Below are positions 1 through 9,949 of a stretch of DNA of 64,000 nucleotides, in pieces. Numbering within the stretch: the first letter of the stretch is position 1; each line of letters opens with the position of its first letter. The position numbers and the translations under genes were made by a program. This DNA comes from Streptomyces hyaluromycini (GTDB taxonomy: Bacteria > Actinomycetota > Actinomycetes > Streptomycetales > Streptomycetaceae). The DNA lies in the NCBI RefSeq assembly GCF_002217755.1, contig NZ_BCFL01000025.1, positions 55,356 to 119,355 on the forward strand, written 5' to 3'. The notes beneath the pieces were generated by a model. It saw only the letters and a program-made list of their open reading frames with translations. It was not told the DNA's origin and made no database searches.

Positions 1-82
1 ACGGCACCCGCCCTCGTACCAGCCGCCCCGCCGCCCCCCGTGGAGCGTGTCTGCGCGCCGACTCGGCGAAGGGGCAGGGCCG

Positions 83-3000
83 TTGAGTACCGAATCGGTG
101 CGGCGGGGGCCGCGGGGTGCGGGGCCGGGGATGCCGGAGGGGCAGGTGGAGCTGGCCGAGCCGCCCGCGCTCGGCGAACCGCCGCAGGCCGATCTCGGCT
201 CCGCCCTGATGTACCTGCCGATGGGCCTGGGCACGGGCGCGATGATGCTGATGTTCTCCCAGGGCCAGCCCGGTCCCACGACGTATCTGATGTCGGGGCT
301 GATGGGCGGGTCGATGGCGAGCATGACCCTGACGCAGCTGGGCCGGGCCGGCGGCGACCGGCGGCGCCGGATGCGCGCGGAACGCCGTGACTACCTGCGC
401 TACCTGGGCCAGAAGCGCGCCCAGGCCCGGCAGGCCGCGGCCGAGCAGCGCGCCGCCCTGCTGTGGGACAACCCGCCGCCCGACCGGCTGTGGACGTGGC
501 CGCTCGGCGACCGGCTCTGGGAACGCCGGCCGAACCACGAGGACTTCGCCCGGGTCCGGATCGGCACCGGCACCCGGCGGGCGGCACTGGAGTTCCTGCC
601 GCCGCAGACCCGGCCGGTGGAGGACCTGGAGCCGCTGTCGGCGGTGTCGCTGCGCCGGTTCACCCGGGCCCACCAGCGGGTCCCGCATCTGCCGGTGCCG
701 GTGGCGCTGCGCGCCTTCACCAGCGTGGAGTTCGCCGGTTCCGGTGTCGAGGCGCTGGCCCTGATGCGGGCGATGGTGGCCCAGCTGGCGGTGCTGCACT
801 CCCCCGACGACCTGCGGATCGCCCTGCTGGGCGGGGAGCTGGCGGCCGCGGAGTGGGAGTGGCTGAAGTGGCTGCCGCACAACGCGCATCCGGAGGAGTC
901 GGACGCGGCCGGACCGCTGCGGCTGGCCGCCGACGACCACGACGGGCTGCTGGAACTGCTCGGCGCCGAGGTCCGCGACCGCCCCGACCACGACCCGGAC
1001 GTGTCGCCCAGCACCGCCGAGCCGTTCGTGGTGGTGATCGCGCAGGACATCGGGATCCCCGCGGCCTCCCGGCTGCTGACCACGGGAATGCGCAACGTGG
1101 TGCTGCTGGACGCGACCGGCGCCATGCCCGGCGGTGCGAAGGTGCTGCGGCTGACCGTGCGCGACGGCCGCGCCGAGTACCCGGCGGGCAGCGACACCGC
1201 CCGGGTGACGGCCGACGCACTGAGCGGGACGGCCGCCGAGGTACTGGCCCGGCAGCTGGCACCGCTGCGGACCGGCGGGGTCATCGACCTGGTGGACCGG
1301 TCGCTGGACTCGGACTTCGAACTGACCACCCTGCTGGGCGTGCGCGACCCGCACACCTTCGACGTGGCCGGGCTGTGGCGGCCGCGCCAGCTGCAGGCGG
1401 CCCGGCTGAAGGTGCCGCTCGGGGTCACCGAGGACGGCGAGGTGGTCGAGCTCGACCTGAAGGAGTCCGCGCAGGGCGGGATGGGCCCGCACGGGCTGCT
1501 GATCGGCGCCACCGGCTCCGGCAAGAGCGAACTGCTGCGCACCCTGGTGATGGGCCTGGCCGCCACCCACTCCTCGGAGGTGCTCAACCTGGTCCTGGTG
1601 GACTTCAAGGGCGGCGCCACCTTCCTGAACATGGAGCGGCTGCCGCACACCTCGGCGGTGATCACCAACCTCGCCGACGAGGTCCACCTGGTCGACCGCA
1701 TGCGGGACTCGATCAACGGGGAGATGGTCCGCCGCCAGGAGCTGCTGCGCGCCGTCGGCCACTCCTCGCTCTTCGAGTACGAGAAGGCCAGGCTGTCCGG
1801 AGCCGACCTCACCCCGCTGCCGTCGCTGCTCATCATCGTCGACGAGTTCTCCGAACTCCTCGCCAGCAAGCCCGAGTTCGTCGACCTGTTCGTGTCCATC
1901 GGGCGGCTGGGGCGCAGCCTCGGGGTGCATCTGCTGCTCGCCTCGCAGCGGCTGGACGAGAGCCGTATCCACAAGGTCGAGGGCCACCTGTCGTACCGGC
2001 TGGCGCTGCGCACGTTCTCCGCCATGGAGTCCCGCGCCGTCATCGGGGTGACCTCCGCGTACGAGCTGCCGTCCGCGCCCGGCAACGGCTATCTGAAGGT
2101 CGACATCTCCAATCTGGCCCGGTTCAAGGCCGCCTACGTCTCGGGGCCGGCACCGGCACCGGCCGCTCCGGGCGAGTCGGCGGCGCGGGCGGCCGAACCG
2201 GCGGCGGAGGTCGCGCTGTTCGGTCTGGGCCGGCTGGGCCCGGTCCGGCCGCCGGAGCCGGCCGTGGCACCGGCGCCGCCGTCGGTCGACGAGGACCAGG
2301 CCGACCACGACACGGGCGAGAGCCTGCTGGACCTGCTGGTGCGCCGCATCGAGGGCAGCGGGCCGCCGGCCCGGCAGGTGTGGCTGCCGCCGCTGACCGA
2401 TCCGGCCGGCCTGGACGAACTGCTGCCCGGCATCGTCCCCGACCCGGTGCGCGGCATGACCGCCGCCGGTCATGACGCTCCGCCGCTGACCCGCGTCCCG
2501 CTGGGCATGGTGGACCGGCCGTACGAGCAGGCCCGGGAACTGCTCGTGGCGGACCTCGCCGGGCCCGACGGCCATGTCGGCCTGGTGGGCGCGCCGCAGA
2601 CCGGCAAGTCGACGCTGCTGCGCACCCTGATGCTGTCCCTGGCGCTCACCCACACCCCGGAACAGGTGCAGTTCTACTGCCTGGACTTCGGCGGCGGTCT
2701 GCTCTCCACCGGTGGTCTGCCGCACGTCGGCTCGATCGCCGGCCGGGTCGACCGGGATCGGGTGCACCGTACGGTGGCCGAGCTGACCCAGCTCCTGGAG
2801 CGCCGGGAACAGGAGTTCGCCGCCCAGGGCGTGGAGTCGATGGCCGCGTACCGCGCGCGGCGCGCCGCCGGGCAGGTCGAGGACCCGTACGGCGATGTGT
2901 TCCTGGTGGTCGACGGCTGGGCGACGCTGCGTTCGGAGTACGAGGACCTGGAGCCGGTCGTCATCGACCTGGCCGCGCGCGGCCTGTCCTTCGGGGTGCA

Positions 3001-4051
3001 CGTGGTCGCCTCCGCGGTGCGCTGGTCGGAGATCCGGCCCCGGCTGCGGGACCTGCTGGGCACCAAACTGGAGCTGCGGCTGGGTGACTCGATGGAGTCC
3101 GAGGTGGGCAGCCGGATCGCCGCCGGGGTGCCGCACCGGCCGGGCCGCGGCCTGGTCTCCTCCGGCCACCACTTCCTGTCCGCGCTGCCCCGCATCGACG
3201 GCATGGCGACGGTCGACGACCTGACGGCGGCGACCAAGTCCGCGGTCGCCGAGATCGACACGTTCTGGACCGGCCGCCGGGCCCCCGAGGTACGGCTGCT
3301 GCCCCTGCGGCTGCCCGCCGACCGGCTGCCGAACCCGCCCGCGGACGCCGCCGAACTGCGGATCTGCCTCGGTGTGGACGAACTGCGCCTGGAGCCCGCC
3401 TGGCACGACTTCGGCGCCGCGCCGCACCTGATGGTGCTGGGCGACAACGAGACCGGCAAGACGAACCTGCTGCGCCTCGCCATCCGGGCCGTCACCGCCC
3501 GCTACTCCCCCGACGAGGCCCGCATCCTGACCGCGGACCCCGGCCGCGGGCTGCTGCGGGACATCCCCGAGGCCTACCGGGTCGGCTACGCCGTCGACTC
3601 CGACGGGCTCGGCGAACTGGCCAAGTCCGCGGCCGTGTCGGTCGGTCAGCGGCTGCCGGGGGCGGACATCAGCCCCGAGCAGCTGGCCCGCCGGGACTGG
3701 TGGCACGGACCGCGGCTGTTCGTGGTGATGGACGACTACGACCTGTTCGGCGGCCTGCCCGGAATGCCCTCCCCGACGGCGCCCCTGGTACCGCTGCTGG
3801 CGCAGGGCCTGCACATCGGCCTGCACCTGGTGGTCGCCCGCAGCGCCTCGGGAGCCGGCCGGGCCATGATGGACCCGCTGCTGCGCCGCATGTGGGAACT
3901 GGGCAACCCGGCACTGCTGTTCTCCTACCCCAAGGAAGAGGGCAAGTTCCTCGGCGAAGCCAAGCCCCGCACCCTGCCGCCCGGCCGGGCCCAGCTGGTC
4001 ACCCGGCGTTCGGTCGGTCTCGTCCACACCGGCCTGGTCCCCCCGGCATGA
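83..4051 (+). CDS. eccC: EccC, T7SS FtsK/SpoIIIE-type ATPase
   Basis: Membrane-anchored motor ATPase of the type VII (ESX) secretion system; it recognises WXG100 substrates and powers export. The single 1322-aa chain fuses the EccCa and EccCb halves. Two hydrophobic segments near residues 42-80 precede three FtsK-like ATPase domains. Walker A motifs are GATGSGKS (from residue 475), GAPQTGKST (836) and GDNETGKTN (1120). Walker B acidic pairs are D587-E588 in domain 1, D944-G945 in domain 2 (second acid lost) and D1217-D1218 in domain 3. Domain 1 is therefore the complete ATPase, as is usual in the family. I chose the TTG at 83 because it yields a family-typical MSTESVRR start and follows a GAAGGGG box by 8 nt. 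GTG 47 and ATG 131 are in-frame alternatives, and the frame is open to the window edge. eccD and eccB follow on the same strand. Confidence 0.95.
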   Translation: MSTESVRRGPRGAGPGMPEGQVELAEPPALGEPPQADLGSALMYLPMGLGTGAMMLMFSQGQPGPTTYLMSGLMGGSMASMTLTQLGRAGGDRRRRMRAERRDYLRYLGQKRAQARQAAAEQRAALLWDNPPPDRLWTWPLGDRLWERRPNHEDFARVRIGTGTRRAALEFLPPQTRPVEDLEPLSAVSLRRFTRAHQRVPHLPVPVALRAFTSVEFAGSGVEALALMRAMVAQLAVLHSPDDLRIALLGGELAAAEWEWLKWLPHNAHPEESDAAGPLRLAADDHDGLLELLGAEVRDRPDHDPDVSPSTAEPFVVVIAQDIGIPAASRLLTTGMRNVVLLDATGAMPGGAKVLRLTVRDGRAEYPAGSDTARVTADALSGTAAEVLARQLAPLRTGGVIDLVDRSLDSDFELTTLLGVRDPHTFDVAGLWRPRQLQAARLKVPLGVTEDGEVVELDLKESAQGGMGPHGLLIGATGSGKSELLRTLVMGLAATHSSEVLNLVLVDFKGGATFLNMERLPHTSAVITNLADEVHLVDRMRDSINGEMVRRQELLRAVGHSSLFEYEKARLSGADLTPLPSLLIIVDEFSELLASKPEFVDLFVSIGRLGRSLGVHLLLASQRLDESRIHKVEGHLSYRLALRTFSAMESRAVIGVTSAYELPSAPGNGYLKVDISNLARFKAAYVSGPAPAPAAPGESAARAAEPAAEVALFGLGRLGPVRPPEPAVAPAPPSVDEDQADHDTGESLLDLLVRRIEGSGPPARQVWLPPLTDPAGLDELLPGIVPDPVRGMTAAGHDAPPLTRVPLGMVDRPYEQARELLVADLAGPDGHVGLVGAPQTGKSTLLRTLMLSLALTHTPEQVQFYCLDFGGGLLSTGGLPHVGSIAGRVDRDRVHRTVAELTQLLERREQEFAAQGVESMAAYRARRAAGQVEDPYGDVFLVVDGWATLRSEYEDLEPVVIDLAARGLSFGVHVVASAVRWSEIRPRLRDLLGTKLELRLGDSMESEVGSRIAAGVPHRPGRGLVSSGHHFLSALPRIDGMATVDDLTAATKSAVAEIDTFWTGRRAPEVRLLPLRLPADRLPNPPADAAELRICLGVDELRLEPAWHDFGAAPHLMVLGDNETGKTNLLRLAIRAVTARYSPDEARILTADPGRGLLRDIPEAYRVGYAVDSDGLGELAKSAAVSVGQRLPGADISPEQLARRDWWHGPRLFVVMDDYDLFGGLPGMPSPTAPLVPLLAQGLHIGLHLVVARSASGAGRAMMDPLLRRMWELGNPALLFSYPKEEGKFLGEAKPRTLPPGRAQLVTRRSVGLVHTGLVPPA

Positions 4052-4128
4052 TCCCCCGACGCGACCGCCCGGCCGCGCGACCCGGCGCCCGGTGACCGGA
4101 TCCCGCCCCCACACCGCACAGGAACACC

Positions 4129-5520
4129 ATGACGACGTCAACGCCCCTGCTCCAGTCCACTCCGCCCGACGTCTGCCGGCTCACCGTTCAGGGCCCGGCC
4201 GGGCGCGCCGATCTGGCGGTCCCGCTCACCCTGCCGGTCGCCGCGCTGCTGCCCGTCCTGCTGCGGCACGCGGGCCTGCCGGACGACGGCGGCCGCAACT
4301 GGGTGCTCCAGCGGATCGGCGACGAGCCGCTGGACCCCGACGGCACCCCGCAGACCCTGGGGCTGCGCCACGGTGAGGTGCTGTGGCTGCGGGCGGCGGA
4401 AGAGGCCCTGCCCGGGCTGCACTTCGACGACGTCGCGGACGGCGTCGCCCATGTCGTCGGCGGGCAGCGCGGGCGCTGGACCCCGGCCGCCACCCGGGTC
4501 CTCGCCCTGACCGGGGCCGGGCTGGTGCTGGTGGCGCTGCTCGCGGTGCTGCTGCGGCCCGGCCCCGGTGCGGCGAACGCGGTCGCCGCCGGTGCGGCCG
4601 CGCTGCTGCTGGCGGCCGGCTGCGTCGCCGCGGACCGGTACGGCACCCACCGGGCCACCGCCGTGCCGGCCGGCTGCGGCTCGCTCGCCCTCGGCGTCCT
4701 CGCGGGCCTCGCCTCCCGCCCCGCGGCGGGCGGCGGCTACCGTCCGGACGGCCCCGGCCTGCTGCTCGCCGCGCTCTGGGTGACCGTGCTCGCCGGTCTG
4801 CTGCTGGCGTTGCGGGCGCTGCCGGACGCGCTGCCGGGCGCCGCGCTGCTCACCGCGGTGAGCACGGCGGCGGCCTGCGGACTGGCCGCCGCCGGCTGCT
4901 CGCCCTCGCAGGCGGTCGCCGTGGTGGCCGCCGCCCTGTTCGTCCTCGGCCGCGTCGGCCCGCGTACGGCGCTGCGCCTGGCCCGGCTGCGGGCGCCCCA
5001 ACTCCCGCACAACGCTGATGAGTTGCAGCAGGACATCGAACCCCAGCCGGAGCAGCTGATCCGCTCCCGGACCAGGGTGGCCGGCGCCCTGCTGGACACG
5101 CTCGCCGTCACCACCGCCGTACTGTGCCTGGCCGCCTGGTGGCTGCTGGCCCATCGCACCGACTGGGTCGGCTGGGTGCTGCCGCTGGTCTTCGGCACGG
5201 CGGTGGTGCTGCAGGCCCGCGAACTGACCGGGATCACCCAGCGGGTGTCCACCGCCGTGGCCGGTCTCGCCGGGCCGGTGGTGGTGCTGCTGGTCGACGT
5301 GGCACCGCACGGCACCGGGGCCCGGATGGCGACGGCGGCGGCACTGCTGCTCGCCGCCGGCGGACTGCTGCTGGCCGCCGAGCGGCTGCCCGGACGCCGG
5401 CTGCTGCCGGTCTGGGGGCAACTGGGCGACATCACCGAGTGGGTCACCGCGATCGCCCTGCTGCCGCTGCTGTTCCAGCTGCTGCACGCCTACGCGTGGT
5501 TCCGTTCCCTGGCCGGCTGA
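4129..5520 (+). CDS. eccD: EccD, T7SS integral membrane channel component
   Basis: Polytopic inner-membrane core subunit of the ESX complex. The 463-aa protein has the EccD layout: a soluble ubiquitin-like N-terminal domain (about residues 1-95, containing a GDEPLDPDGTP turn) and then, from about residue 125, roughly eleven closely packed Ala/Leu/Val-rich transmembrane segments to the C-terminus. It starts 77 bp after eccC, with a weak AGGA box before the ATG, and ends 11 bp before eccB, so it lies inside the machine operon. The length is normal for the family. No anomalies seen. Confidence 0.94.
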   Translation: MTTSTPLLQSTPPDVCRLTVQGPAGRADLAVPLTLPVAALLPVLLRHAGLPDDGGRNWVLQRIGDEPLDPDGTPQTLGLRHGEVLWLRAAEEALPGLHFDDVADGVAHVVGGQRGRWTPAATRVLALTGAGLVLVALLAVLLRPGPGAANAVAAGAAALLLAAGCVAADRYGTHRATAVPAGCGSLALGVLAGLASRPAAGGGYRPDGPGLLLAALWVTVLAGLLLALRALPDALPGAALLTAVSTAAACGLAAAGCSPSQAVAVVAAALFVLGRVGPRTALRLARLRAPQLPHNADELQQDIEPQPEQLIRSRTRVAGALLDTLAVTTAVLCLAAWWLLAHRTDWVGWVLPLVFGTAVVLQARELTGITQRVSTAVAGLAGPVVVLLVDVAPHGTGARMATAAALLLAAGGLLLAAERLPGRRLLPVWGQLGDITEWVTAIALLPLLFQLLHAYAWFRSLAG

Positions 5521-5531
5521 AGGAGACACAG

Positions 5532-6863
5532 GTGCAGACCCGACGCGACCATGTGCAGGCGTACCAGTTCGCCGTGGGCAGGCTGGCGACCTCGCTGGTC
5601 ACCGGTGATCCGGGCCGCGGCACGAGCCCGACCCGGCGCGGCTCCCTGGGCGCCTTCTTCGGCGTGCTCCTCGTGGTGCTGCTGTGCGCCGGATCCGGGG
5701 TGTACGGCCTGATCAAGCCGGTGCAGAAGGACACCTGGCGGCAGCCGGGGTCGATCATCGTGGAGAAGGAGACCGGCAGCCGCTACCTGCTGGTCGGCGG
5801 CACCCTGCGGCCGGTGCTCAACTACGCCTCCGCGCTGCTGCTCACCGGCTCGTCCGGGACGGTGCGCACGGTCTCCCGGGACGTGCTCGCCCCGGTGCCG
5901 CACGGCTCGGCCATCGGCATCGCCGGCGCCCCCGACGCGCTGCCGGCGGCGGCCGACGTCCTGTCGGGCGGCTGGGCGCGCTGCCTGCGGCCCGGGGCGC
6001 CGGCCGGCGAGATCCTCGATCTGGGGCCGCCCCGTACGCTGCCCGCGCCGGGCTCCGCCCAGGCCGTGCTGGCCGGACCGAAGGGCGAGCTCTACGTCCT
6101 GTGGCAGGGCGTGAAGTACCCCGTACCGGCCGCCGACGCCACCCTGATCGCGCTCGGCCTGGACAGCGAACAGCGGATCGCCGCGCCCCGCGCCTGGCTC
6201 GCCCGGGTGCCCAGCGGTACGGCCCTCACCGCACCGGCCGTACCGCACGCCGGTACCCCGGCCGGCCGCGTGGCCGGCCACGCCGTGCGGGTCGGGCAGC
6301 TCTTCCGCACCCCCGCGGCGTCCGGCGGCCACACCTACGTGCTGCTCGCCGACGGGATCGCGCCGGTCACGCCGACCGAACTGGCCCTGTTGGCCGCCCG
6401 GCGCGGCGCGGCCCCGGTGCTCACCATCGACGCCACCACGCTGGCCGGCGCGACCCTCTCCCGGTCCGGCCTGGCCGCCACCGGCCTGCCCGACGTCCTG
6501 CACGCGCCGGCGGTGGACACCGCCGGCGCCGACCTGTGCCTGCGTCAGGTTCCGGCCGGCCGGAAGCTCACCTCCACCGTGGTGCTGGAGCACCGTACGG
6601 CCGGCGACGACCGCACCGTACGGGTACCGCCCGGGCACGGCGTGCTGGCCGTGGACCAGGACCAGGTGGCCGCCGGGGCCGCCGTCCCGCAGCCGTACCT
6701 GGTGGACGACCAGGGCACGCTCTTCCCGCTCGGCCAGCAGGCCGCGAGCGCGCTGCAGCTGAGCGGGCCGACCACGCCCATGCCCGCCGACGTGCTGTCG
6801 CTGCTGCCCCGCGGCCCGGTCCTGGACGGCGACGCGGCCGCCGCCACCGTGAAGGAGGGGTGA
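5532..6863 (+). CDS. eccB: EccB, T7SS core membrane protein
   Basis: Single-pass ESX core component with a large extracytoplasmic domain that stabilises the membrane complex. The 443-aa product begins with the family signature (QTRRDHVQAYQFAVGRL), has one transmembrane helix at about residues 38-60, and continues with the R1-type repeats of EccB. One such element is SRYLLVGGTLRPVLNYASA; another is the YVLWQGVKYPVP segment. The open frame extends far upstream inside eccD, but the GTG at 5532 sits 5-7 nt behind an AAGGAGAC box and gives the family-typical N-terminus. The stop at 6861-6863 is 2 bp before the next gene, suggesting translational coupling. Confidence 0.93.
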   Translation: MQTRRDHVQAYQFAVGRLATSLVTGDPGRGTSPTRRGSLGAFFGVLLVVLLCAGSGVYGLIKPVQKDTWRQPGSIIVEKETGSRYLLVGGTLRPVLNYASALLLTGSSGTVRTVSRDVLAPVPHGSAIGIAGAPDALPAAADVLSGGWARCLRPGAPAGEILDLGPPRTLPAPGSAQAVLAGPKGELYVLWQGVKYPVPAADATLIALGLDSEQRIAAPRAWLARVPSGTALTAPAVPHAGTPAGRVAGHAVRVGQLFRTPAASGGHTYVLLADGIAPVTPTELALLAARRGAAPVLTIDATTLAGATLSRSGLAATGLPDVLHAPAVDTAGADLCLRQVPAGRKLTSTVVLEHRTAGDDRTVRVPPGHGVLAVDQDQVAAGAAVPQPYLVDDQGTLFPLGQQAASALQLSGPTTPMPADVLSLLPRGPVLDGDAAAATVKEG

Positions 6864-6865
6864 GC

Positions 6866-9800
6866 GTGGTGCATCTGGAGGCCCCGGCCGCGCTGGCCGG
6901 CCGCGCCGGTCTGCGGACCCGGCCGGCCGGCGAGGCCCTGCTGGTCCACCGCAAGGGCGGGCCGGATCCGGCCGCGCTGGCCTTCGCCCGGACCCTCGCC
7001 GCCGACCCGCACCACCGACTCGTCGTGGTGGACCTGCCGTTCGACGCCGGCGCCCGCGAGTGGGAGGCAGTGCCGCGGGCGCTGACCGCCGCGCCGGAGG
7101 GGGTACGGCTGGTGTTCAGCCATGCCCTGCCGCCCGATGTACGCCGGTTCGGCCAGGCCGCGGCGGAGCGGCTCGGGAGCGTGGTGCTGGCACCGGACGG
7201 CGCGGTGCGGGCCCTGCCCGAGGGCGGGCTGTTCATCGCGCCCGAGGACGGCACCGGCTGGCTGAGCTACCGGGCCCGCCACCCGGTGGGGTACGACTCC
7301 CGGCGCTTCCCGAAGCCCGCCTGGGAGTACGCCGTCACCGACCGGACCTGGCACACCGCGTCCCACGCCGTCGTGGAGCCCACTCCGAGCGGGGTCTGGC
7401 TGCGCGGCACCGGTGCGCCCGGCGGCGGCCGGCACTGGCTGGTGGACCGCATCCCGGCCGGCACCGAGATGCTGACCGCGGTGGTGGGCAGCCCGGGCGG
7501 CCCTCCGGTGGACCTCCCGGACGCGGTCCGGGTCTGGCACAGCGTCCTGCCCTCGGCCCGCCGGCGGCTGCGCTTCCTGCAACTCGGCCCGGTGGCACTG
7601 CCGGACGGCGTGGACTCCCTGGGCCAGGGGCTCGCCGACGGCACCGGCGAGCAGGTCGTCTTCTACACCGGCCTGCCCGCCCGGCAGCACCTGGGCGGGC
7701 AGGCCCCCGACATCGAGGTGCCGAGCCACGACGGTACGGCGGCCTGGAAGCCGTTCGTCGGCGAGGTGGTGTACTTCCCGGGCAACGGCCGTACGCCACC
7801 GCTGCCCGCCCTGTTCGGCGTCCGCTCCCCGCTCACCGGAACCCCCGACAGTACGGGCGGGACGTACGCGTACGGGCCCGAGACCGTGCTGGAGGTCGTC
7901 CAGAGCGGGCTGTGGCTGCGCCCGTCGGCCGAGCCGGAAAACTCCGACCGGGTCCGCCGGGTCGCCGCCGCGCCCGGTCGGGCGCTGATCCTCTACGACC
8001 GGGCCACCCCCGAGTCCGGGGAGCGGCTGCGCGGCCTGGCCGAGGACATGCTGCGCCAGCTGGACCCCACCCTGCGGGAGGCGTTCCGGGTGACCCCGGC
8101 GGACGAACCGGGCCCCTCGCTCGGCTGGCACGAGCAGGAGTGGTGGGTGTGGTCGCCCGGACACGAGGACCCCGGACAGACCGTGGCGACACCGGCCGCC
8201 GCCCCCACCGCGGCGCCGGGCGCACCGCCCGCCGCACCGTCGTACGCCCGCATCCAGCCGACGCCCGCACCGGAGCCCCCGGCGTACCCGGCCTCGGCGG
8301 CCCCGCCCGCGGCCGACCCGACAGCCGGCCCCGGCCCCGACCCCGACCCCGGACCCGGACCCGGACCCGGACCCGCGACGGTCCCGTATCCCGCCCCGCC
8401 GGAGGAGAGCCGCGGCCCCGAACCGGTTCGGGCCGATCCGGCGAACGCGACACGGACACAGCCGGTTCCCGCCGACCCCACGGACACGCGACCGGGACGC
8501 CCCGATCCCGGTGGCCCGGGCGGCACGGCACCGGCCCCCGCCGGTCCCGTGCACACCGCGCAGGATCCCGCCGTTCCGTCGGATCCCGCGAGCGCGGAAC
8601 CGGCACCGGCCACTCGCCCCGACCTCGCCGCCCCTCGACCGGTCCACGCCGACCCAGCGGGCAGCGCACGGGGGCACTCGACCCCTGCCGATCCGCCGAC
8701 CGGCCGACCGACACCCATCGCTCCGACCGACCCCACCGGCCCAGCGGGCAGCGCACCGGGGCACACGCCCCATGTCGACCCCCCGACCGGCGAACCGGCA
8801 CCCACCACTCCGACCGACCCCACCGGCCCAGCGGGCAGCGCACCGGGGCACACGCCCCATGTCGACCCCCCGACCGGCGAACCGACACCCACCACTCCGG
8901 TCGGCCCCGGAGGCGCCGCCGCGACACGCGGGGCTCCCGCTCCGGCCGCACCCGTGGGCGGTGTGCCGGTGCCGCCGCCCGGGGTGCCCGCGGGGCCCGG
9001 CGGAGCCGTACCGCCGCCGCCCGGGACGCGGGCCGGGGCCCCTCTCATCCGGCTGGAGTCGGACGTGATGCCCCCGGGGCCGTCGGTGCCGACGGCCGCC
9101 GCCGGTGACCGGCGGGAGGCGGGCGGACCCGGGGTCCGGGTGCAGCCCGTGCCCGGTGCGGCGGTTGCCGCGGTGCCGCCGGAGCGTGGGCTGGAGCGGG
9201 AACGGGCCTGGCTGCGCCGGACGTTCAGCGCCCAGTTCGGCGCGCTCGCCGGGTCGGTCGCCCGGGTGCTGTCGGAGTCGCCGGGGCTGCGTTCGTCCTC
9301 CCGGGAGGACGCGGCGGACGCGCTGACCGACCTGGTGGCGGTGCGCCTGTACCTGGGCGGCGACAGCGCCCGCGTGGACGCGGCGGTGCGCGGCGCCACG
9401 AAGGGACCGCACGTCCCGATGTCCCGGTGCGTGACCGCGGGGCTGCGCAGGCTGCCCTCCTACCGCGGCCCGGCGCTGCTGCACGCGCCGGCCGGCCCGG
9501 CGGAACTGGCCTGGTTCCACGAGGGCCGGGTCACCACGGAGTGGGCGTTCTGCTCCGCGTGGACGGCGCCCTACCCGGCGCCGCCGGACAGCGTGGACTT
9601 CCTGGTGTGGTCGATGACCGCGCGCCGCACCCGGCTGGTGGACGCCTCCGCCGCCGACCGTGTGGTCTTCGAACCCGGCACCCGTTTCAAGGTGCTGCGC
9701 GCCGACGGCGCAGGGGACCGGCCCGCGGTTCTGCTGCGCCAGCTGTCCTCCTCGGAGACCGGGCAGGACGGGCCGCTCCCGTTGGACGGGATCGCGCTCG

Positions 9801-9949
9801 ACGGTCTCACCGCCTCGCTCGCCGCCCTGCGCGAGTTCCGCGGCGGTCCGGCGCGCGGCCAGGAACCGCCGGCCCGTCCCGTGGGCGTCCCGCCGGGGCT
9901 GCTGCCGGTCCGCCCCGCCTCGTCGAACAGCAAGGGAGCACGCCAGTGA
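6866..9949 (+). CDS. T7SS-locus protein, unknown N-domain + Pro-rich linker + degenerate ADP-ribosyltransferase-like domain
   Basis: 1027-aa protein not assignable to a named ESX component. The GTG start follows GAAGGAGGGG by 5 nt, two bases after the eccB stop; GTG 6869 is also possible. Three parts are visible. Residues 1 to about 435 form a mixed alpha/beta region homologous to the protein at 14714-16618: shared motifs are GGLFIAPEDGTGWL, RRFPKPAWEYAV and LEVVQSGLWLRP. Residues about 438-770 are a Pro/Ala/Thr/Gly linker with a 29-residue tandem repeat. Residues about 775-1015 form a globular domain with an ADP-ribosyltransferase-like tail (YRGPALLHAP near 865, DRVVFEPGTRFKVL at 931-944). 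The ExE catalytic pair expected before this strand reads A-D-R, so transferase activity is unlikely. There is no signal peptide or transmembrane segment. I infer a cytosolic or machine-associated accessory factor. The next gene overlaps its stop (GTGA). Confidence 0.8.
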   Translation: MVHLEAPAALAGRAGLRTRPAGEALLVHRKGGPDPAALAFARTLAADPHHRLVVVDLPFDAGAREWEAVPRALTAAPEGVRLVFSHALPPDVRRFGQAAAERLGSVVLAPDGAVRALPEGGLFIAPEDGTGWLSYRARHPVGYDSRRFPKPAWEYAVTDRTWHTASHAVVEPTPSGVWLRGTGAPGGGRHWLVDRIPAGTEMLTAVVGSPGGPPVDLPDAVRVWHSVLPSARRRLRFLQLGPVALPDGVDSLGQGLADGTGEQVVFYTGLPARQHLGGQAPDIEVPSHDGTAAWKPFVGEVVYFPGNGRTPPLPALFGVRSPLTGTPDSTGGTYAYGPETVLEVVQSGLWLRPSAEPENSDRVRRVAAAPGRALILYDRATPESGERLRGLAEDMLRQLDPTLREAFRVTPADEPGPSLGWHEQEWWVWSPGHEDPGQTVATPAAAPTAAPGAPPAAPSYARIQPTPAPEPPAYPASAAPPAADPTAGPGPDPDPGPGPGPGPATVPYPAPPEESRGPEPVRADPANATRTQPVPADPTDTRPGRPDPGGPGGTAPAPAGPVHTAQDPAVPSDPASAEPAPATRPDLAAPRPVHADPAGSARGHSTPADPPTGRPTPIAPTDPTGPAGSAPGHTPHVDPPTGEPAPTTPTDPTGPAGSAPGHTPHVDPPTGEPTPTTPVGPGGAAATRGAPAPAAPVGGVPVPPPGVPAGPGGAVPPPPGTRAGAPLIRLESDVMPPGPSVPTAAAGDRREAGGPGVRVQPVPGAAVAAVPPERGLERERAWLRRTFSAQFGALAGSVARVLSESPGLRSSSREDAADALTDLVAVRLYLGGDSARVDAAVRGATKGPHVPMSRCVTAGLRRLPSYRGPALLHAPAGPAELAWFHEGRVTTEWAFCSAWTAPYPAPPDSVDFLVWSMTARRTRLVDASAADRVVFEPGTRFKVLRADGAGDRPAVLLRQLSSSETGQDGPLPLDGIALDGLTASLAALREFRGGPARGQEPPARPVGVPPGLLPVRPASSNSKGARQ
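8723..8896 (+). repeat. 87-bp tandem repeat (2 copies) in the Pro-rich linker
   Basis: Two in-frame 87-bp units (8723-8809 and 8810-8896), almost identical, encode a 29-residue Thr/Pro/Asp/Gly-rich repeat ending TGEP. A diverged partial copy precedes them. Hexamer runs encoding Pro-Asp and Pro-Gly lie at about 8330-8375. These are expansions inside a disordered linker. Confidence 0.85.

Noticed and set aside
1..46. eccC beginning left of the window
   Set aside because: The frame is open to base 1, but TTG 83 has a ribosome binding site and the family-typical start; the extra codons are Pro/Arg-rich.
400..2085. 561-codon - strand frame inside eccC
   Set aside because: Ser/Arg-rich shadow of a fully conserved ATPase.
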